DNA of 64,000 nt from Azolla caroliniana (GCA_043228905.1 JBHGNT010000004.1:3224001-3288000); one strand, 5' to 3'. Shown: positions 1-12,564, counted from the stretch's first letter. Program-made: numbers and translations. Notes: generated by a model from the letters alone, not told the origin.

Positions 1-276
1 TTAAAAGAAAAGGGAGTTTAGAGCTAAGGACACCTGAAGAAGACGAATGGAAGTCGGTCTGTTTGTGAGGTTCGTCAATGGCGGGAGTTTTTCCGCGATG
101 GGGAAGATGGTCAGGAAAGATTAAATCGGAGTCGACAACAGAGGAAAGGCGGGGAGATGATCACGCAGAAGATTATATACAGGAAATATGGAAAATCTCG
201 ATTAAAAAATAACGAGTAACGTAGGAAACGCAGACAAGAACCGAAAAGAATTAATTAATGGCTAATAATCTCAAAA
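1..276. other. No recognisable gene at left edge
   Basis: This opening stretch has no long open frame, no RNA-gene pattern and no repeat that I recognise. It is purine-rich on the + strand and leads into the telomere-like motif that follows. Confidence 0.4.
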
Positions 277-298
277 CCCTAACCCTAACCCTAACCCC
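277..298. repeat. Short interstitial telomere-like repeat
   Basis: Three tandem CCCTAA units followed by CCCC. The plant telomere unit is CCCTAAA, so this is a related 6-bp form and not a true telomere tract. Such motifs also occur as telo-boxes near plant promoters, but no gene follows here. Confidence 0.6.
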
Positions 299-300
299 AT

Positions 301-628
301 TTCTAAAAGTATTACCTCTTTACAAAACGATTGTTACCGAAGTTACTCGCCAAAAAAATTGTCGTAGATAGTAGATATGTACATACAATAATCGATCATT
401 ACTCCGAGAAGTTGAATCCTATAGATAGGTCTTTTTTCGAAGCTTCATCGCTTATCGAAATTACTTCCATTTCTAAAAGTATTCCATTACTTCTTTACAA
501 AACGATCGTTACCGAAGTTACTCGCCAAAAAATTGTGATAGACAGTGGACACAATCGATTATTACTCCGAGAAGTTGAATCCTATAGATAGGTCTTTCGA
601 AGCTTAATCACTTATCGAAATTACTTGG
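301..628. repeat. Tandem duplication, two ~165-bp units
   Basis: The unit beginning TTCTAAAAGTATT at 301 recurs at 471, a period of 170 bp. Shared landmarks are TTACTCGCCAAAA, ATTACTCCGAGAAG, CCTATAGATAGGTC and CTTATCGAAATTAC. The copies differ by small indels. An open frame across both copies is best explained by the repeat and not by a gene. Confidence 0.85.
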
Positions 629-1428
629 CATTAAAACTAAGGCAACACATATATCCTTCCTCCTTTTTTTTCAAAAAAAAAAAAAACTTCATTAGTAGAA
701 TTATGCATACATGACGAAATGACTAGACTAAAAACATTGCAGTGCTTGTAGCCATGATGACCTCGTAGACTCTAGAGTTTTCATTGATAATCCAAAAACA
801 TACACACAGATATCCATCTCATGTATTGAACTAACAAATGCACTTGATTGTCGCCTCCTGCTGCCTTAGCTGATTTCTTGAATCGGAGGAGAGCCATCAA
901 TATCCGTTCCCCCCACCACCACCACCCCCACCCCTTCTCTTGTACTGGCGCAATTTACCAAACCTTTGTGTATTTCGAGTAGGCAACTTCTAGTTTAATA
1001 TTACAATTTGCCACAAGCTTTCTAAATAAGAGAAACTCTATTTAGAATTTCTTTGGTGGGGAGGGGAGGGATGTGATTGATTCAATTGTCATATCATTGG
1101 CTTTGTTTGTTGTTTTGAAGCGGCGTTGATGGGAATGGAGGTGGAAGTGGAAATGGAGGTGCTCCATCGTGACTTGTTGCGTATTTCTGATATTTGCAGA
1201 ATATGTGATTTTCTTATAGAACCATCAATGTATGTCACTTACTAATTGATCCCATGGGGAGGGGAGGGGTGTGTGTAAGTGAATTTCTCGCCGATGATCA
1301 AGTGTTAAATATATTTATTAAAAATTGTTTTGCGTGCGAGAGATTCTAATAACCCCCACCTCGGTAATAATCACAAACCTTTGGACTTAGCCAATTTGTC
1401 TTTACACTTGGATAACGCAGAAAAATCA
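629..1428. other. Intergenic, nothing recognised
   Basis: Contains poly-T and poly-A runs near 667-685 and GGGGAGGGG clusters near 1055-1070 and 1256-1268. I see no coding exon or RNA gene. Confidence 0.4.
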
Positions 1429-1798
1429 AGAGAAGTTCTTACAAATACATTCATTAATCAACTGGAATCACCTGCTGCGGCCTTTAATTGACTTAAACGG
1501 GTTGAGATACATACAATAAATTATATCCTCAACTATAGTCAAGATGATTGCTTAAACTAAAGAGTTCTGGAAAAAAAAATTGTACTAAATCAAGTTTCAA
1601 AATCTTTGTGGGAAGAGAAGTTCTTACAAATACATTCATTAATCAACTGGAATCACCTGTTGCGGCCTTTAATTGACTTAAATGGGTTGAGATACATACA
1701 ATAAATTATATCCTCAACTATAGTCGAGATGATTGCTTAAACTAAAGAGTTTTGGAAAAAAAAATTGTACTAGATCAAGTTTCAAAATCTTCGTGGGA
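1429..1798. repeat. Tandem duplication, two ~185-bp units
   Basis: The sequence from AGAAGTTCTTACAAATAC at about 1431 is repeated at 1616 with only scattered substitutions (for example CTGCTGCGG versus CTGTTGCGG). The high identity points to a recent local duplication. Confidence 0.9.
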
Positions 1799-2339
1799 AC
1801 GTTTCACTGCAGAACTCAAGCGTAAACAAACAAATGTATTTCTTGACTTCATGAGACCTTAAAAATTCTTGCACAAGCCTTGCCATGACTATCTCAAGTT
1901 GTTGGTCACACGATGCCCCTCCTCTTGGCATTACAGTTTGGTTATCAAGACATCTTTATCATCACATTCCAATCGTGACTCGACATGTTGAGGTAAGCAT
2001 TTATAAAATTTACTCAGTCCAACAATTCTTTATCTAAACCAGCCTATGAAAATCCATTAGTAATCTTGTTAATGCATAATTCCAGAAGTTCTCAACCATC
2101 TTGCATCAATAACAACTTTGACTTAGACTTAGTGGATCTCTTTTACAAAGTTCAATGCATCATCGAAACAGAAACAAAATTAAAGAAATCATCAATAACC
2201 AATAATGGACAAACTTTCTCCAATCTAGAATACTCTAGTTTGTAAAGAACACTACAATCCCAATTAGACCAACTCAGATGTCTACATCAACTTATATTGT
2301 AGACCTCTCCATTTAAGGTCCTGAAAAACAGTATGTAAG
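1799..2339. other. Intergenic, nothing recognised
   Basis: AT-rich sequence with no supported gene, lying between the 185-bp duplication and the LTR-like dispersed repeat. Confidence 0.4.
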
Positions 2340-2965
2340 AAAAAAGAAGCTTTGAAAATAAGTTTAATGTCAAAGGGGGAGACCAATAATTGTATAACAA
2401 AAATGTAAAAGAAGTTTAAAAGTTCATGTGTAAACTTGTGTACTTCTTCTTGTTATGTTTTTGAACTCTCTTGTTAGCATATCTTAATGCTTTCATGCTT
2501 ATTTAATTGTTGTATCATCATCTCCATGGACCACGAGCTCAAATGGAATCCTACTTCTAATGGTCAAGAGATGCAATGATTTGATTGGTAATTGCCTCTT
2601 TCGTGATTGCTTAATGTTGTTTGTATACTCTTGATTTTAGAGTAATTTAAGTTAAGTTTATGCATGTACTTCTACATTAAGTATGGGTATTTAAGTTTAA
2701 GATCAAGAGCCATTTAGAGAGTTTGCTAGCGAAACAAGGTGATTTGTTATACAGTCCAAGGTGGATTTATACCTACTTTTCTCTCGCCTCATTCGTAAAA
2801 GGGTGTATATTTGCCCAATCTTGCCAACAATCTAACACGAGGAGAAACATTGGTTAGTCGGGCCAAGTGACAAATACAAGGAATTTTCTCAAAGAGTTTG
2901 AGAAATCCATAAGTTCGGAACAAAAAATATTAATCTTTCAAGTTGGAGTACTTCAAAGACGAGGT
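2340..2965 (+). repeat. Dispersed repeat, possible LTR fragment (copy 1)
   Basis: This segment is present in inverted orientation at about 31,318-32,030. Shared landmarks include ATCATCATCTCCATGGA, GAGCTCAAATGGAATCC, GGGTGTATATTTGCCCAATC and CAAGTTGGAGTACTTC. A purine run CAAAGGGGGAGA at about 2374-2386 resembles the polypurine tract that precedes the 3-prime LTR of plant Copia elements, so an LTR origin is plausible. No terminal TG...CA pair or target duplication was established. Confidence 0.6.
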
Positions 2966-3039
2966 TCACTTTTACATTGATTGGATAACCTAGGATGCTC
3001 ATTCCTCACATTGGATGTTGTAAACTACAATGATTGAAG

Positions 3040-4100
3040 ACACTTGCAACCAATGTTGGGCAAAGTCTCTAGCCCCTACCGGATTTTTTCCTGCTTCTCA
3101 TGAACCTAACCGGAATTTCAAAATTTCAGTCGGCCACGTTCCTACCAGCGACAATGTCAACCGAAACATGTTGAGATTTTTTTTTGGCCGCAGACCAAAT
3201 CAAAAAAATAAAATAGCGCAGTACCAAATTTACCAAAACATGTTCTTTGAAGCCTCTAGCACACACAAGTTTGTTCGATGTGCACAACAATGTAATGAAG
3301 TCATAAATGGATTATTTGACTTCAATCTTGTAGCAAACACATGTAGACATACGTACAACAATAGATGCTTTATCACTTCCAAACCCCATCATTTTTCTAA
3401 CATCTAAGTTCCACTTTTTTAACAATGCTAAAATGCTTTATGTTATTGTGTTCAATATACCATCCTCTAATTCAAGTACCCCCAAATAAGAGGTTCGTAC
3501 TTACCTTCCTTCCACAAATAAGAGGTTACGCTTACATCAGTAGCTTCATCTACTACAAGCCCAAACCAAGTACTTGTCCTCAACCTATCATATATCTTAG
3601 TTTTAAGAGCCTTGCTAATGTGCAAGATAAAGCTTGCACAAGCCTTATTATCGTTATACATTCATGGAAGGCCTTCCACACCACATTCTCTTAACAATCA
3701 TAAGAGGCTTTCCAAATTTCTAATTGTCAAATCCTCTTTAGCTATAAAATATGCACATTCAAACAAATTTTCAATTGCTACATCCACACTAGCTTTTTTC
3801 TTTGATGCACATTTTTCAAGACCATTCTTGTCTCATTCTTGTAACAAAATGGCATCTCGATGGGCCACACTTCTTGCATGTTCTTCTAATGTAGAAGTCT
3901 TAAAGTTTTTGGCACCTGTATTGCCAAATGAAGACTTACAATGAGGATCACTCCTACAATAACTACACCATAAAAGTCCAGTTTCCAAATCCTCTTGACG
4001 CCACTTAACATGATTTTGTACAAAGAGGACAAGGTGGGGTATGCAAATGGTGATGCAAGGGGTTGAGCTAGTTGCATGGGATTTTAGGTTTAATCTCAAC
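3040..4100 (-). pseudogene. Broken hAT-type transposase (ZNF862-like)
   Basis: Read on the minus strand, several frames carry pieces of one transposase. At 4047-3833 lies a zinc-finger-like N-terminal module with the pattern WCSYCxSDPHC followed by AKNFKTSTLEEHARSVAH. At 3661-3467 lies a stretch with LVVDEATDVSV, which resembles the catalytic-domain region (DESTDIS) of hAT transposases of the ZNF862/C17orf113 group. At about 3400-3230 come GFGSDKASIVV and then, after a one-base shift, ATRLKSNNPFMTSLHCCAHR. The pieces are in the expected order but separated by frameshifts and stops, so the copy is dead. I did not find terminal inverted repeats or the C-terminal dimerisation domain. Confidence 0.8.
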
Positions 4101-5215
4101 ATTAATGATGGCCCTTAGACGAGTGTCTTACAAAATTGTTTCATGCATAGTAAGTCGATTGCCAATAACTCTACAACATAAGGTCACTTCCCAATGAGAT
4201 ATAGCATTGGAGAGGGTTGTGGAGCATAACTTTAGAGAATTTCATGGGAAGTAAAAATGTTAAAAAGACATAACAACAAAATGTGTGAGTTCACATGGAT
4301 GCAAGATATACAAAAATGGTTTGGAAAATGATATGCACCGCATGTGAGAGCTTGAGAGAGATGTGGAGGCTCACCCTTCACACATTCATTGGTGAAAATC
4401 TTGAATGCCAAGAGTCACTAAGGAACTATGCACATGCTAAGTGCAAATGTGGCACCTTGGTTGCATAAACCATACTTCATATTATTAAACGAAACTTTTC
4501 GTATCAGTCTTTGAGAAGATTTTGTCAAGTGTCATCAACATATATATTTGTTCCACAATATTTAGTTAACATGGCTACACAATATTCATTGTAATGTTGG
4601 ATTATCTTGTATCTTGCCTTTGGCCACTTTAATTTTAATACTAATGGAGGATAGTTTTAAATTTAAAAAAAAAACACATATATATTTGTTCCATTGAATT
4701 TCCATTACATTCAGAGTAAGTTAAATGTATGACCCTATGAAACGTTTCGGCAAGCCTTTTTGTGAATAACCCAATTTGGGAGTACATAGAAATTTCCTAA
4801 GGTATTCAACATTAGTGAAGCTTCAAGACTTGGTAGGAGTATAAGGAACTTGGTCATTGACCTTCCAAGCGCAATTAAATGAACATTTTGTCATGAACAA
4901 TTGATCAATCAAACACTCTTGATATTGTCATTAAAGATAAATGTCCTCGCTACAAATTTTGTGCCATTCAAATTTGTACATATGTGATAACATGTTTAAT
5001 TCAGATGTTTTTTTCAACCATAATGGATTATTACAAACTAGGAACTAAAGAAAAATGCACAAAACAGTGTACTTTTAGAAATACTATTGAATTTCAATGT
5101 GTTTCTTTTGGTCTTAAAAAACCACATTCTCATTTTTTTGCCATATAGACAAATAAAGAACAAAGAACATATTCAAAGAAAGAGAAAAACAGATAAGAAA
5201 GAGAGAAAATAGAGA
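4101..5215. other. Intergenic, nothing recognised
   Basis: No coding exon is supported. A block at about 4609-4672 (TTTAATTTTAATACTAATGG followed by an A run) resembles the reverse complement of the small insertion at 31,749-31,869, so a short retroposon relic is possible. Confidence 0.4.
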
Positions 5216-5319
5216 GAATTCATAAACAAAGAAAGAAAAGCGGACAAGATACGTACTTCAACGTGGTGGAATGGCGAACAACAAATGTCATGCAATTAAT
5301 CAGACGTGACAGGGAGCAG

Positions 5320-5435
5320 TGAATAGCGAGTGAGCAGGGAGGAGCAATCGGCAACAAGTGAGCAAGGAGGAGAAATCGACAATGAGCGAGCAAGGAGGAG
5401 CAATCAGCAACGAACGAGCAAGGAAAATCAAAGAA
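5320..5435. repeat. Short tandem repeat, ~33-bp purine-rich unit
   Basis: About three and a half units built on GAGCAAGGAGGAG-AATC-G-CAA, period near 33 bp. The long minus-strand open frames from 5220 to 5575 follow from this purine-rich composition and are not accepted as genes. Confidence 0.75.
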
Positions 5436-5598
5436 TGGAGCAACGCGACGCGAAGTAGGAACATACAAGGAGCTGCGAGCAACACGAAGAGGGAAAGCAG
5501 TGATTCGTGAACAACACGAAAGAATGAAGAACAAGGGAAAAGAGGGGGAAAAGAAAAACTTACATACATACACAAAACGTTTTTCTAATCTATATAAA

Positions 5599-5729
5599 TA
5601 GTCGGTTCATTGAACCGACTAGATTCTGACCAGTTGAAAACTTGGTCAGAATCAATTCTGGTTGTCTCTCATGGTGACCAGCAAAGTCCCAATTCAACCA
5701 GAAGGTCGACACTATTGTTGGGACTTTGC
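5599..5729. repeat. Cluster of three perfect inverted repeats
   Basis: Three hairpins follow each other. TAGTCGGTTCA (5599-5609) pairs with TGAACCGACTA (5611-5621). ATTCTGACCA (5623-5632) pairs with TGGTCAGAAT (5643-5652). GCAAAGTCCCAA (5681-5692) pairs with TTGGGACTTTGC (5718-5729). All arms match exactly. The cluster resembles a subterminal or foldback region of a small DNA transposon, but no element ends were identified. Confidence 0.8.
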
Positions 5730-5884
5730 CCAACACTGCTTGCAACCACACCTTCTAGAGCTAATGAGACAATCTTCACGCTCCCTTTTACAATAGATGG
5801 TATGAGCACTCAAGCAATCCTCAACATAAGAGTAGTAGTGAGCATCATAAGTTATGGTGGTTGTTAGATATGGGGTAGTCCTTA

Positions 5885-6420
5885 GCAATGGGCCCGGTTT
5901 CAGCTCAAACCAAACCAAACCATTAAATCATGGTTTGACGGTTTATAGGTTCAAAGATAAATAAATAGTTTGGTTTGGTTCAGTTTTGGTTCAGTTTTGA
6001 ATTTCATGGTTTAGCAATTTATTGACTTATCGATTTCGGTTTATGTGGCTCGGTTTAAAGGTTTGTATGTTAAAAAATACTCATAAATTTTCCCTATGGG
6101 CTCTAACCTTCAACTTTTAATTTCAAACCCTAGTTTCAACTTATTAAATTTTATATGCATTATATCAAATTTATGGTAAGTTGATGATCAAATGTATGAT
6201 AAGTATAATGACCAAATTTATGATAAATAATTACAATATTTTTGACGATTTTCTCACACAAAATTATAATAAGTATGATAATTAATATCAATAAAAAATG
6301 GGTTGGTTTTTATTTATATTAACCGGTTTGGTTTGGTTCTAAATTTTTCGTAAACGGCTTCATAAATTTTAAACAATTGGTTTGGTTTAGTTTCAAGGCC
6401 AAGAAACTGAACTGAAGCTA
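5885..6420. repeat. Dispersed GGTTTGGTT-rich repeat
   Basis: Rich in variants of AACCAAACCA and GGTTTGGTTCGG on both strands. A related block with the same word content (TTTGGTTTAA, ACCATTAAACTATGGTTTAA) lies at about 23,255-23,700. This suggests a dispersed non-coding repeat whose class I cannot name. Confidence 0.5.
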
Positions 6421-6834
6421 GTAGTCCTAATATGGGGAAGATCCGCATGGTCATTGTTTTGTTCTAGTATTTTTTAAATTTATTTTTACCAGAAAAAAAT
6501 ATACTCCATTAGTTAAAATGTACACAACTTTGATCCCTTTATCGAGTAGTCCTTGCCTAAATTATCCTATAATTCATGACGATCTCACTTATTTATCTTA
6601 CACTTTCGCATGTGTCTTTAGCCAAACTTTCATACACATCACTTACATTCAATATCCCACATGTTATCTCGTTCACGACCCTCTTTCAACTAATGGGAGG
6701 GGCGAAACAACCATCAAAGTTACTACATACTACCATCATATATCCATTCCATTTGATGTAGTCATCGGTGTAGTACGATAACATTTTCTGAAATTCTGCC
6801 TCATTAGTTCTGACGCATCATCAGTTCTATCAAA
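6421..6834. other. Intergenic, nothing recognised
   Basis: A short match (TATACTCCATTAGTTAAAAT at about 6499) to the 31.75-kb insertion suggests another relic of that small repeat. No gene is supported. Confidence 0.35.
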
Positions 6835-9003
6835 TCACTCATATTGTGCTCTCAATGTAGTTATTAGTGTGTGCCATATTAGCTTAATTGATTCAACTAG
6901 AGGCCGTTTGTTTGCCAAAAATACCCTGGTACACCTTGTCATCCATATGCACCATATGGTAATGGGTGCAAGCAACATCCATACATGTCCAAATTCTTGC
7001 TTCTGCACAATAATTGCAAGTACTCTATTGTCAATGATCAACTGAACAATTCCATTATCCCCCCTGTACATTGCTCTGCCTGTGTTATCATAATTCGCCA
7101 CATCATCCTCAAGACAATTCCAACAAGCATGTCCCTGGTTGAGGGTGAACGAGCTAGAGGCATGGCATAACAAAAATAATGCCCTTCCCCATAACATCTA
7201 CAATGGAAAATGTTTTTGAACAATCCACATGCAATACATCTAGGCTCTACATTGGGGCCTTTACCCCACGTCCCTACCAGCAAGGCTCTTTGTGCAATAA
7301 GCCATAAGCACATCATTATCTTGCAGTCATTATTGTCATGCCATATCATTTTCTAGATTTGATCTAACCTTCTTTCACTAATGACCGCCTATATCCAAAA
7401 TTTATGTGCTACAATCTTGTTGTGTTCTTGTTTTAGAAAAATTTGCCTCCCAAATTTCATGTTGTACCTGAAAATTTGAACCAACTTTGCACTGTCAATT
7501 TGTCCTTGAGTTCTCTAGAAATACATTGTTGGGTCCCATGGTAGTTGTTCTGAATGCCCTTCTATTTGCCAACACATTGTCGTCAGTGTGATCTTCCTTG
7601 GCTTAGGGTCAATCATCATATCCTTTCCATTTTTTGCAATTGGCCTTTTGCTTTGATAGGCTGGTTACTCGTGCACATTGTCATTCCATGCTCTATTTTG
7701 TAGTAGCATGCCTCATTAGATCACACTTTCATTCCTTTAATTCCAACTAGACAATTCTCATCGTCTATAAGTCCTGTCCATTCAGTTTCAACAGTAATTA
7801 TTTATTCATCTTCGAAGGTATGCATGTTCCATGCAATGGCATCTGTAATACTCTTGAGCATGCTTTTACCCCTGCTTATCCTCCATATTCTAGCCTTTTG
7901 AGTGCCCACATCAATAGACAAAAATCTCTTCCAGACCACTAATGCATTCCCTTGGGCATTGATTAAGTTGGCCCATTTGAAGCATACTTTTTGTCCTATC
8001 ATCAACCCATGCACATCTCTAATCAGTAGGTTCCACACAATTTGCATGTACATTCGGGCATATGCATCATTTCTTGACCTACATGTGATCCCCTTTATGA
8101 TTCTTTGCCCTGCTTTCATAATTCTAACAACACATAGACTATGCATACATCCCCAATATTTGGGTCGCATTTTAGCCACAAAACCCCAAAAGGGGCTACT
8201 TGCCCAACTTCCACCTTGTCTCGGCAGCCACATCTTCCATTTGCGTCTTCATAGAATTTTCCAAGTGCCTCAGGTGGTTGCAAGCTCCTGACCATCAATT
8301 TGCTTAGCAATGCCTTCGTTTGCACCACGAGATCTATCAATCCCACCCTGTCTTCACTTTTTCCTTTTATAAGTGTGGTCCAAGCAACCTTTGCACGAGC
8401 CTATTTTTCCTTCGTCCCCCCCATAAGAAATTTCTAATAATCCTTTTTATCAATTTCATCAACTTGGGCCATTACAATCTTATTTGCAATTTCCTAATAT
8501 TCCTTTTTATCAATTTCCAACATACAACAACATGCCATATAGTGGCCATTACAATTTGATTTGCAATCACAATCTTACTCACAAAGGATAGTTTTATTGC
8601 ATTCCACCATATTAACTTCTCTTTTATTTTGTACCCTAGTAAATTGTAGTGTTCTCGTCGATCGTTGTCCATATCAATTTTGAAGCCCAAGTATCTAATA
8701 ACTTCTCCTCTCCTCGACCATCTGAAATTGGGGCCTATTACTAATGCAAATGCCCACTGATTTATTCCACTATTATTTTAGCATTGGATCGCCTCCCGAA
8801 CTCATCAATTGCACTTTGCAATCTGCCAAGTTGTTTGCATCACCCTTGACATAAGTCTTCATGTCATCAAAATATGTCGTATCAAGCACCATTGTGTCAT
8901 CATCGGACAAGGGGAGGCCTTGTCATCGCCAATATCTATCAGCAATTTGATAATACAAAGCTTTTGCTACAATTATCATAGGTACAGGGCCAATGGGCAT
9001 CCT
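6835..9003 (-). pseudogene. 5-prime-truncated LINE reverse transcriptase remnant
   Basis: Minus-strand fragments run in the order expected for the C-terminal half of a plant non-LTR retrotransposon ORF2. From about 8990 to 8800 there is a decayed palm region (GCPLA, then SDDDTMVLDT where family members carry an ADDT-type motif). From about 8720 comes RRGEVIRYLGFKIDM, then FVSKIVIANQIVMATIWHV (8590-8530), a stretch resembling AKVAWTTLIKGK (near 8390) and VGLIDLVVQTKALLSKL (8343-8290). At 7340-7200 a zf-RVT-like module (LWLIAQRALLVGTWG, RCIACGLFKNIFHC) follows, then a tail with TIWCIWMTRC. Frames shift several times. Nothing of the endonuclease or N-terminal RT is seen beyond about 9003, consistent with 5-prime truncation. 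Confidence 0.8.
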
Positions 9004-11780
9004 TTGTTTATTTATTTATTTAAGGAAGATACACCTTAGTATATTACTTGAAAAGTCTACATAACAAAAACAGAAGGAGACATTTCATCTCACTTCTTTT
9101 TGTAAGATACAAAAGCTAGTACATCTGATGATATAGATGATGTCATATACTGATCGTGACATCTTCAATTGCATCATCTTGTTTAACCTCAAAAAGTAAC
9201 GCTTGTTATTGCATGTCAAATGTGGGCTTGTGGATTTTGACTCTCAAATGCACCCAATTTGATTTGTAGAATGTTTTGTGTGATTGAACAACAAAAGATT
9301 TGCTAATTTGCCCAATTTGATTGGTGAAATAGGTGGAAAGTTTTGTGAATGAACAACAAAACATTTCTAATCTACCCAATTTGATTTGTCAAGTAGGTGG
9401 AAAGTTGTGTATGACTTAACAACAAAACATTAGGCAATCTTTTTTTTTAATGTGCATCATTGTTAGTGGTGCTTGCATCTTGTGTTCTCTAAGTGACACT
9501 ACCTCACATATTAAGTCATTTGTCATGGTTCTCCATTTTGATGCATTGTTGGTTTATAATCAACACACTCAAATTAAATAGATCGAGATGCCATGTTTGT
9601 CATCATTATTTGTTGTAGGGGAACCACGCCCATGACGTTGCACGAAGCACTTCTAGTTTAATATGTGGTGATTTATGGATGCTTCAAGAGTTCACTAGGC
9701 ATATTGAAAGATCAAGGAATATTGAGCATACTATGGTAGATTCTACTACTATTGATATCATGCAATTAAATTAGAAAAATTCAAGATTCTCTACATTTTT
9801 AATTGTGTATTCGATACTAGTTGGTGCTAGATGATTAGCTTCTAGCTTACTTATATGTAATGCGGAGTTGTGTCTCTTATTGAACTTGGCCTTTCACTCA
9901 ATGCACCTCTTCGATGATATTCATTCTTATACTATTTTAATAACATTAGAGAGCATGCATATATTCTAGCAAACTTAGAGAAACGAAACACGTAAAATAG
10001 AGCAAGAAGTGATGTTGACATATGCAATATCTAACAAGAGAAACAAAGAAGTTCCACAAGCCAATAACAACGATGCCCAAACAATACAAATGGATGTTAA
10101 ATGTAAGAAACACAATATATATTTATGGGTGTCTTATATAATTATGTCGAAGTGTTCTAAAAACTTATATCTAATGGGTAAGAGAATCTAATGATTTTCA
10201 AACTCTTCACATATTACATATTGGACCGTTATTTTTCTTTGATTATCACCACAAAGTGTTATATTGTAGTTTGCACTTTTTTACAAGTTGCATCCTTTCT
10301 TATTATGAGACTTTACGTTCACATTGTCTTTTCACATTAAAATGCCTTATTGTTTAGATCGATGTGATGGGCGTGCTCTTTTTAATGTTTTAATATTACA
10401 TTTGTCACTTCTACATAATGAAATTCTATGATTTGGAGAGTGTGAATACTATTGATAGTAATGTAAAGACAAATGCAAACGGAATATGCATTCGTGTTGT
10501 TTAAGACAACATCATAAAAATAGATGAATTTCACACGGTAAATAATGTCATGCGTCATGAAGATATTAACATGTCCCAACCTCCTTGTTATGTTAGCTTG
10601 CTTGAAATTTGATCATATGTTAAGCGTCAAGAAATCCCTTAGTGGACTACGTTTTGTAGTACAACACTCATGCATCTCATATGCAGCATGCCTTTAAATG
10701 GTTAGGCTTTTGTTGTAGCATATATATTCGTCATCAATCTTGTCATATTCTCACGTTGCAATGAGCATATTATCTCATTGTTTTCAAACCATCACATATG
10801 ATACAATGTCAATCTTGAGCATATGTATTTGATGCCAAGGCTATGCACAATCAAATGAGGTCCTCACATATTTTCCTATCATACTCATTGTCATTACTTC
10901 CAAATATATTTAATGTGTAACTAGTATGTCTCGATATAGCTAATTATGACGATTAAGAAGTGCACATCCTAATTGCCTCTATTACATAGTCATCTTGCTC
11001 GTTTAACCAAATATTGTGTACATCTTTCATGCAAGACTGTAGGACATTATTCTGCAACAAAATTTACCATGATGTTTATATGTAAGTTGAAATGCGAATA
11101 TCTTTTGATAAGCATGTGCCAAAATTTTAAAATCATTCTTCACTTTGAGCAGTATTGCAATCGCATGAAAACTCGTATGTGGAATATTTAATAGATAATT
11201 CTTAGCTTGAAGCAACTCAATGTTGTTTTATGGTGTTTGAGGATTGCATTTGCAAAGTTTATTCGAGAAGATCAACCCCAAATGCTATCTAAAACAGTGA
11301 AACAAAACAATGTCAACATTAAACACACTCTTTCAGAAAGTATAGGCAATCCATACATCCAACAAAACATTCCCAAACCATACATGCATGCATCAATATC
11401 ATATCGGTATGGCATTAGCTTTCATAAGGTAAACAAACAACAATCCAACGCCTTTGAAGCATGGGTAGTGGAACAAGGGCAAACTAGGTATTTGAAGGCG
11501 TCGAGAGCACCATACACGAATCATTATCATGCTTTTAAGGGACACAAAGTAGAGGCAATACATGTATTCAAATGATGGTTTAATATCCTACACATTCGTT
11601 AGCATCAACTTTGTGCAAAATTAAATTTCCCTCATGCAAGGAAAGAAGAACATAATGTGGTCTTTGTGACAATTAGCGGAGTCAACCTAGGGTTGCAGGT
11701 GAAGAAATCACAAAGGTGTGGTATTTGTTCAATCTAGTAATACACGAAAAGCATCACAAAATCATGGAGGTTGGTTACCT
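9004..11780. other. Intergenic with one small tandem repeat
   Basis: At about 9250-9440 a 56-67-bp unit containing CCCAATTTGATT and GAACAACAAAACATT occurs three times. Elsewhere I see only short open frames; the longest is 122 codons at 11,207-11,575 (+), with no family I recognise. Confidence 0.45.
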
Positions 11781-12190
11781 CTAGACGAAGGTATGTGAAG
11801 TTGATATCAATATATACAAGCTCTTGGAAGCGAGACAAATTTGCAATATTCGTATGACATCGTTGGGGGGAGGGGGTTGAGGTTGTTCATTGTAAAGGCA
11901 CATGGTAGGTAGACAGAGGATGTCCCTTGAGGGCAACGACCATCCCTTGTCAGGCGAACACCGAAGAGATGATGCTTGCATAGAGTAGATGCAACCATTG
12001 CTCAAAAGGCACGCAAAGGGGACCACCTTCGTTGTGGAAGCAGCTCGGGCAAAGCCTGGAGAGCCAATAGTGGGTTCAGATCACAGACCCAACCCTTAGA
12101 GCCAATCCTTTTCGTGAAGTTACGAATCCGTTTTCGCCGACTTCTGTTACCTACGTTTTTCTATCGTAATGCCTCGGTGACATAATGTTG
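11781..12190. other. Upstream region of SNF4, no gene recognised
   Basis: Short overlapping open frames exist on both strands, but none resembles a known protein. The sequence is somewhat GC-richer than its surroundings and contains the G run GGGGGGAGGGGG near 11,865. Confidence 0.35.
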
Positions 12191-12214
12191 TGGAGGGGGA
12201 GGTGAACAACCCCT

Positions 12215-12359
12215 AGAGAGAAAGAGAGAGAGAGAGAGGATGTGTATACTCCGGGGAGAGTTTTTATACTGTAGGCTCTAGAGAGAGAGGGTGCGCTCTT
12301 TTTGGGACGGATTTGGTCGAGTTTAGAGAGAGCATGTGAACTCCCTCTTGGTAAACTCT

Positions 12360-12397
<38 letters not shown>

Positions 12398-12410
12398 AGA
12401 GAGAGAGAGG
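12215..12410. repeat. GA microsatellites upstream of SNF4
   Basis: Four or more separate (GA)n tracts lie at about 12,220-12,238, 12,280-12,290, 12,319-12,330 and 12,360-12,410. Three of them follow a shared context, CTCTAGAGAGAGAG or TAGAGAGAG. GA/CT tracts are common in plant core promoters and 5-prime leaders, so a regulatory role is possible but unproven. Confidence 0.8.
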
Positions 12411-12549
12411 TGCTCCTTTCCGGACGCATTGCGTCGAGTCTAGAGAGAGGATGTCCGAAGAGAGAGGATGTGAACTCTCTCTCTGCCTTTTCGTTCTGTT
12501 TGTCGCACTCTCAGCTCCGTCTTTTTTTCCCGTCGCTCGCCAGATTCCG

Positions 12550-12564
12550 AAACCCTAACCCTAG
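12550..12564 (+). promoter_or_regulatory. Telo-box-like motif in the SNF4 leader
   Basis: AAACCCTAACCCTAG lies about 305 bp upstream of the SNF4 start codon, next to a CT-rich stretch. Telo-boxes (AAACCCTAA) are known plant promoter and 5-prime-leader elements of housekeeping and translation-related genes. The transcription start itself cannot be located. Confidence 0.5.

Noticed and set aside
277-298. Chromosome end
   Set aside because: Only three CCCTAA units, not the CCCTAAA plant repeat, and more unique sequence lies on both sides.
5220-5575. Two overlapping minus-strand open frames of about 91-117 codons
   Set aside because: They follow from the purine-rich short tandem repeats; the products are low-complexity with no family resemblance.
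11207-11575. 122-codon plus-strand frame as a possible gene
   Set aside because: No Met-context, splice or family support; surrounded by non-coding AT-rich sequence.
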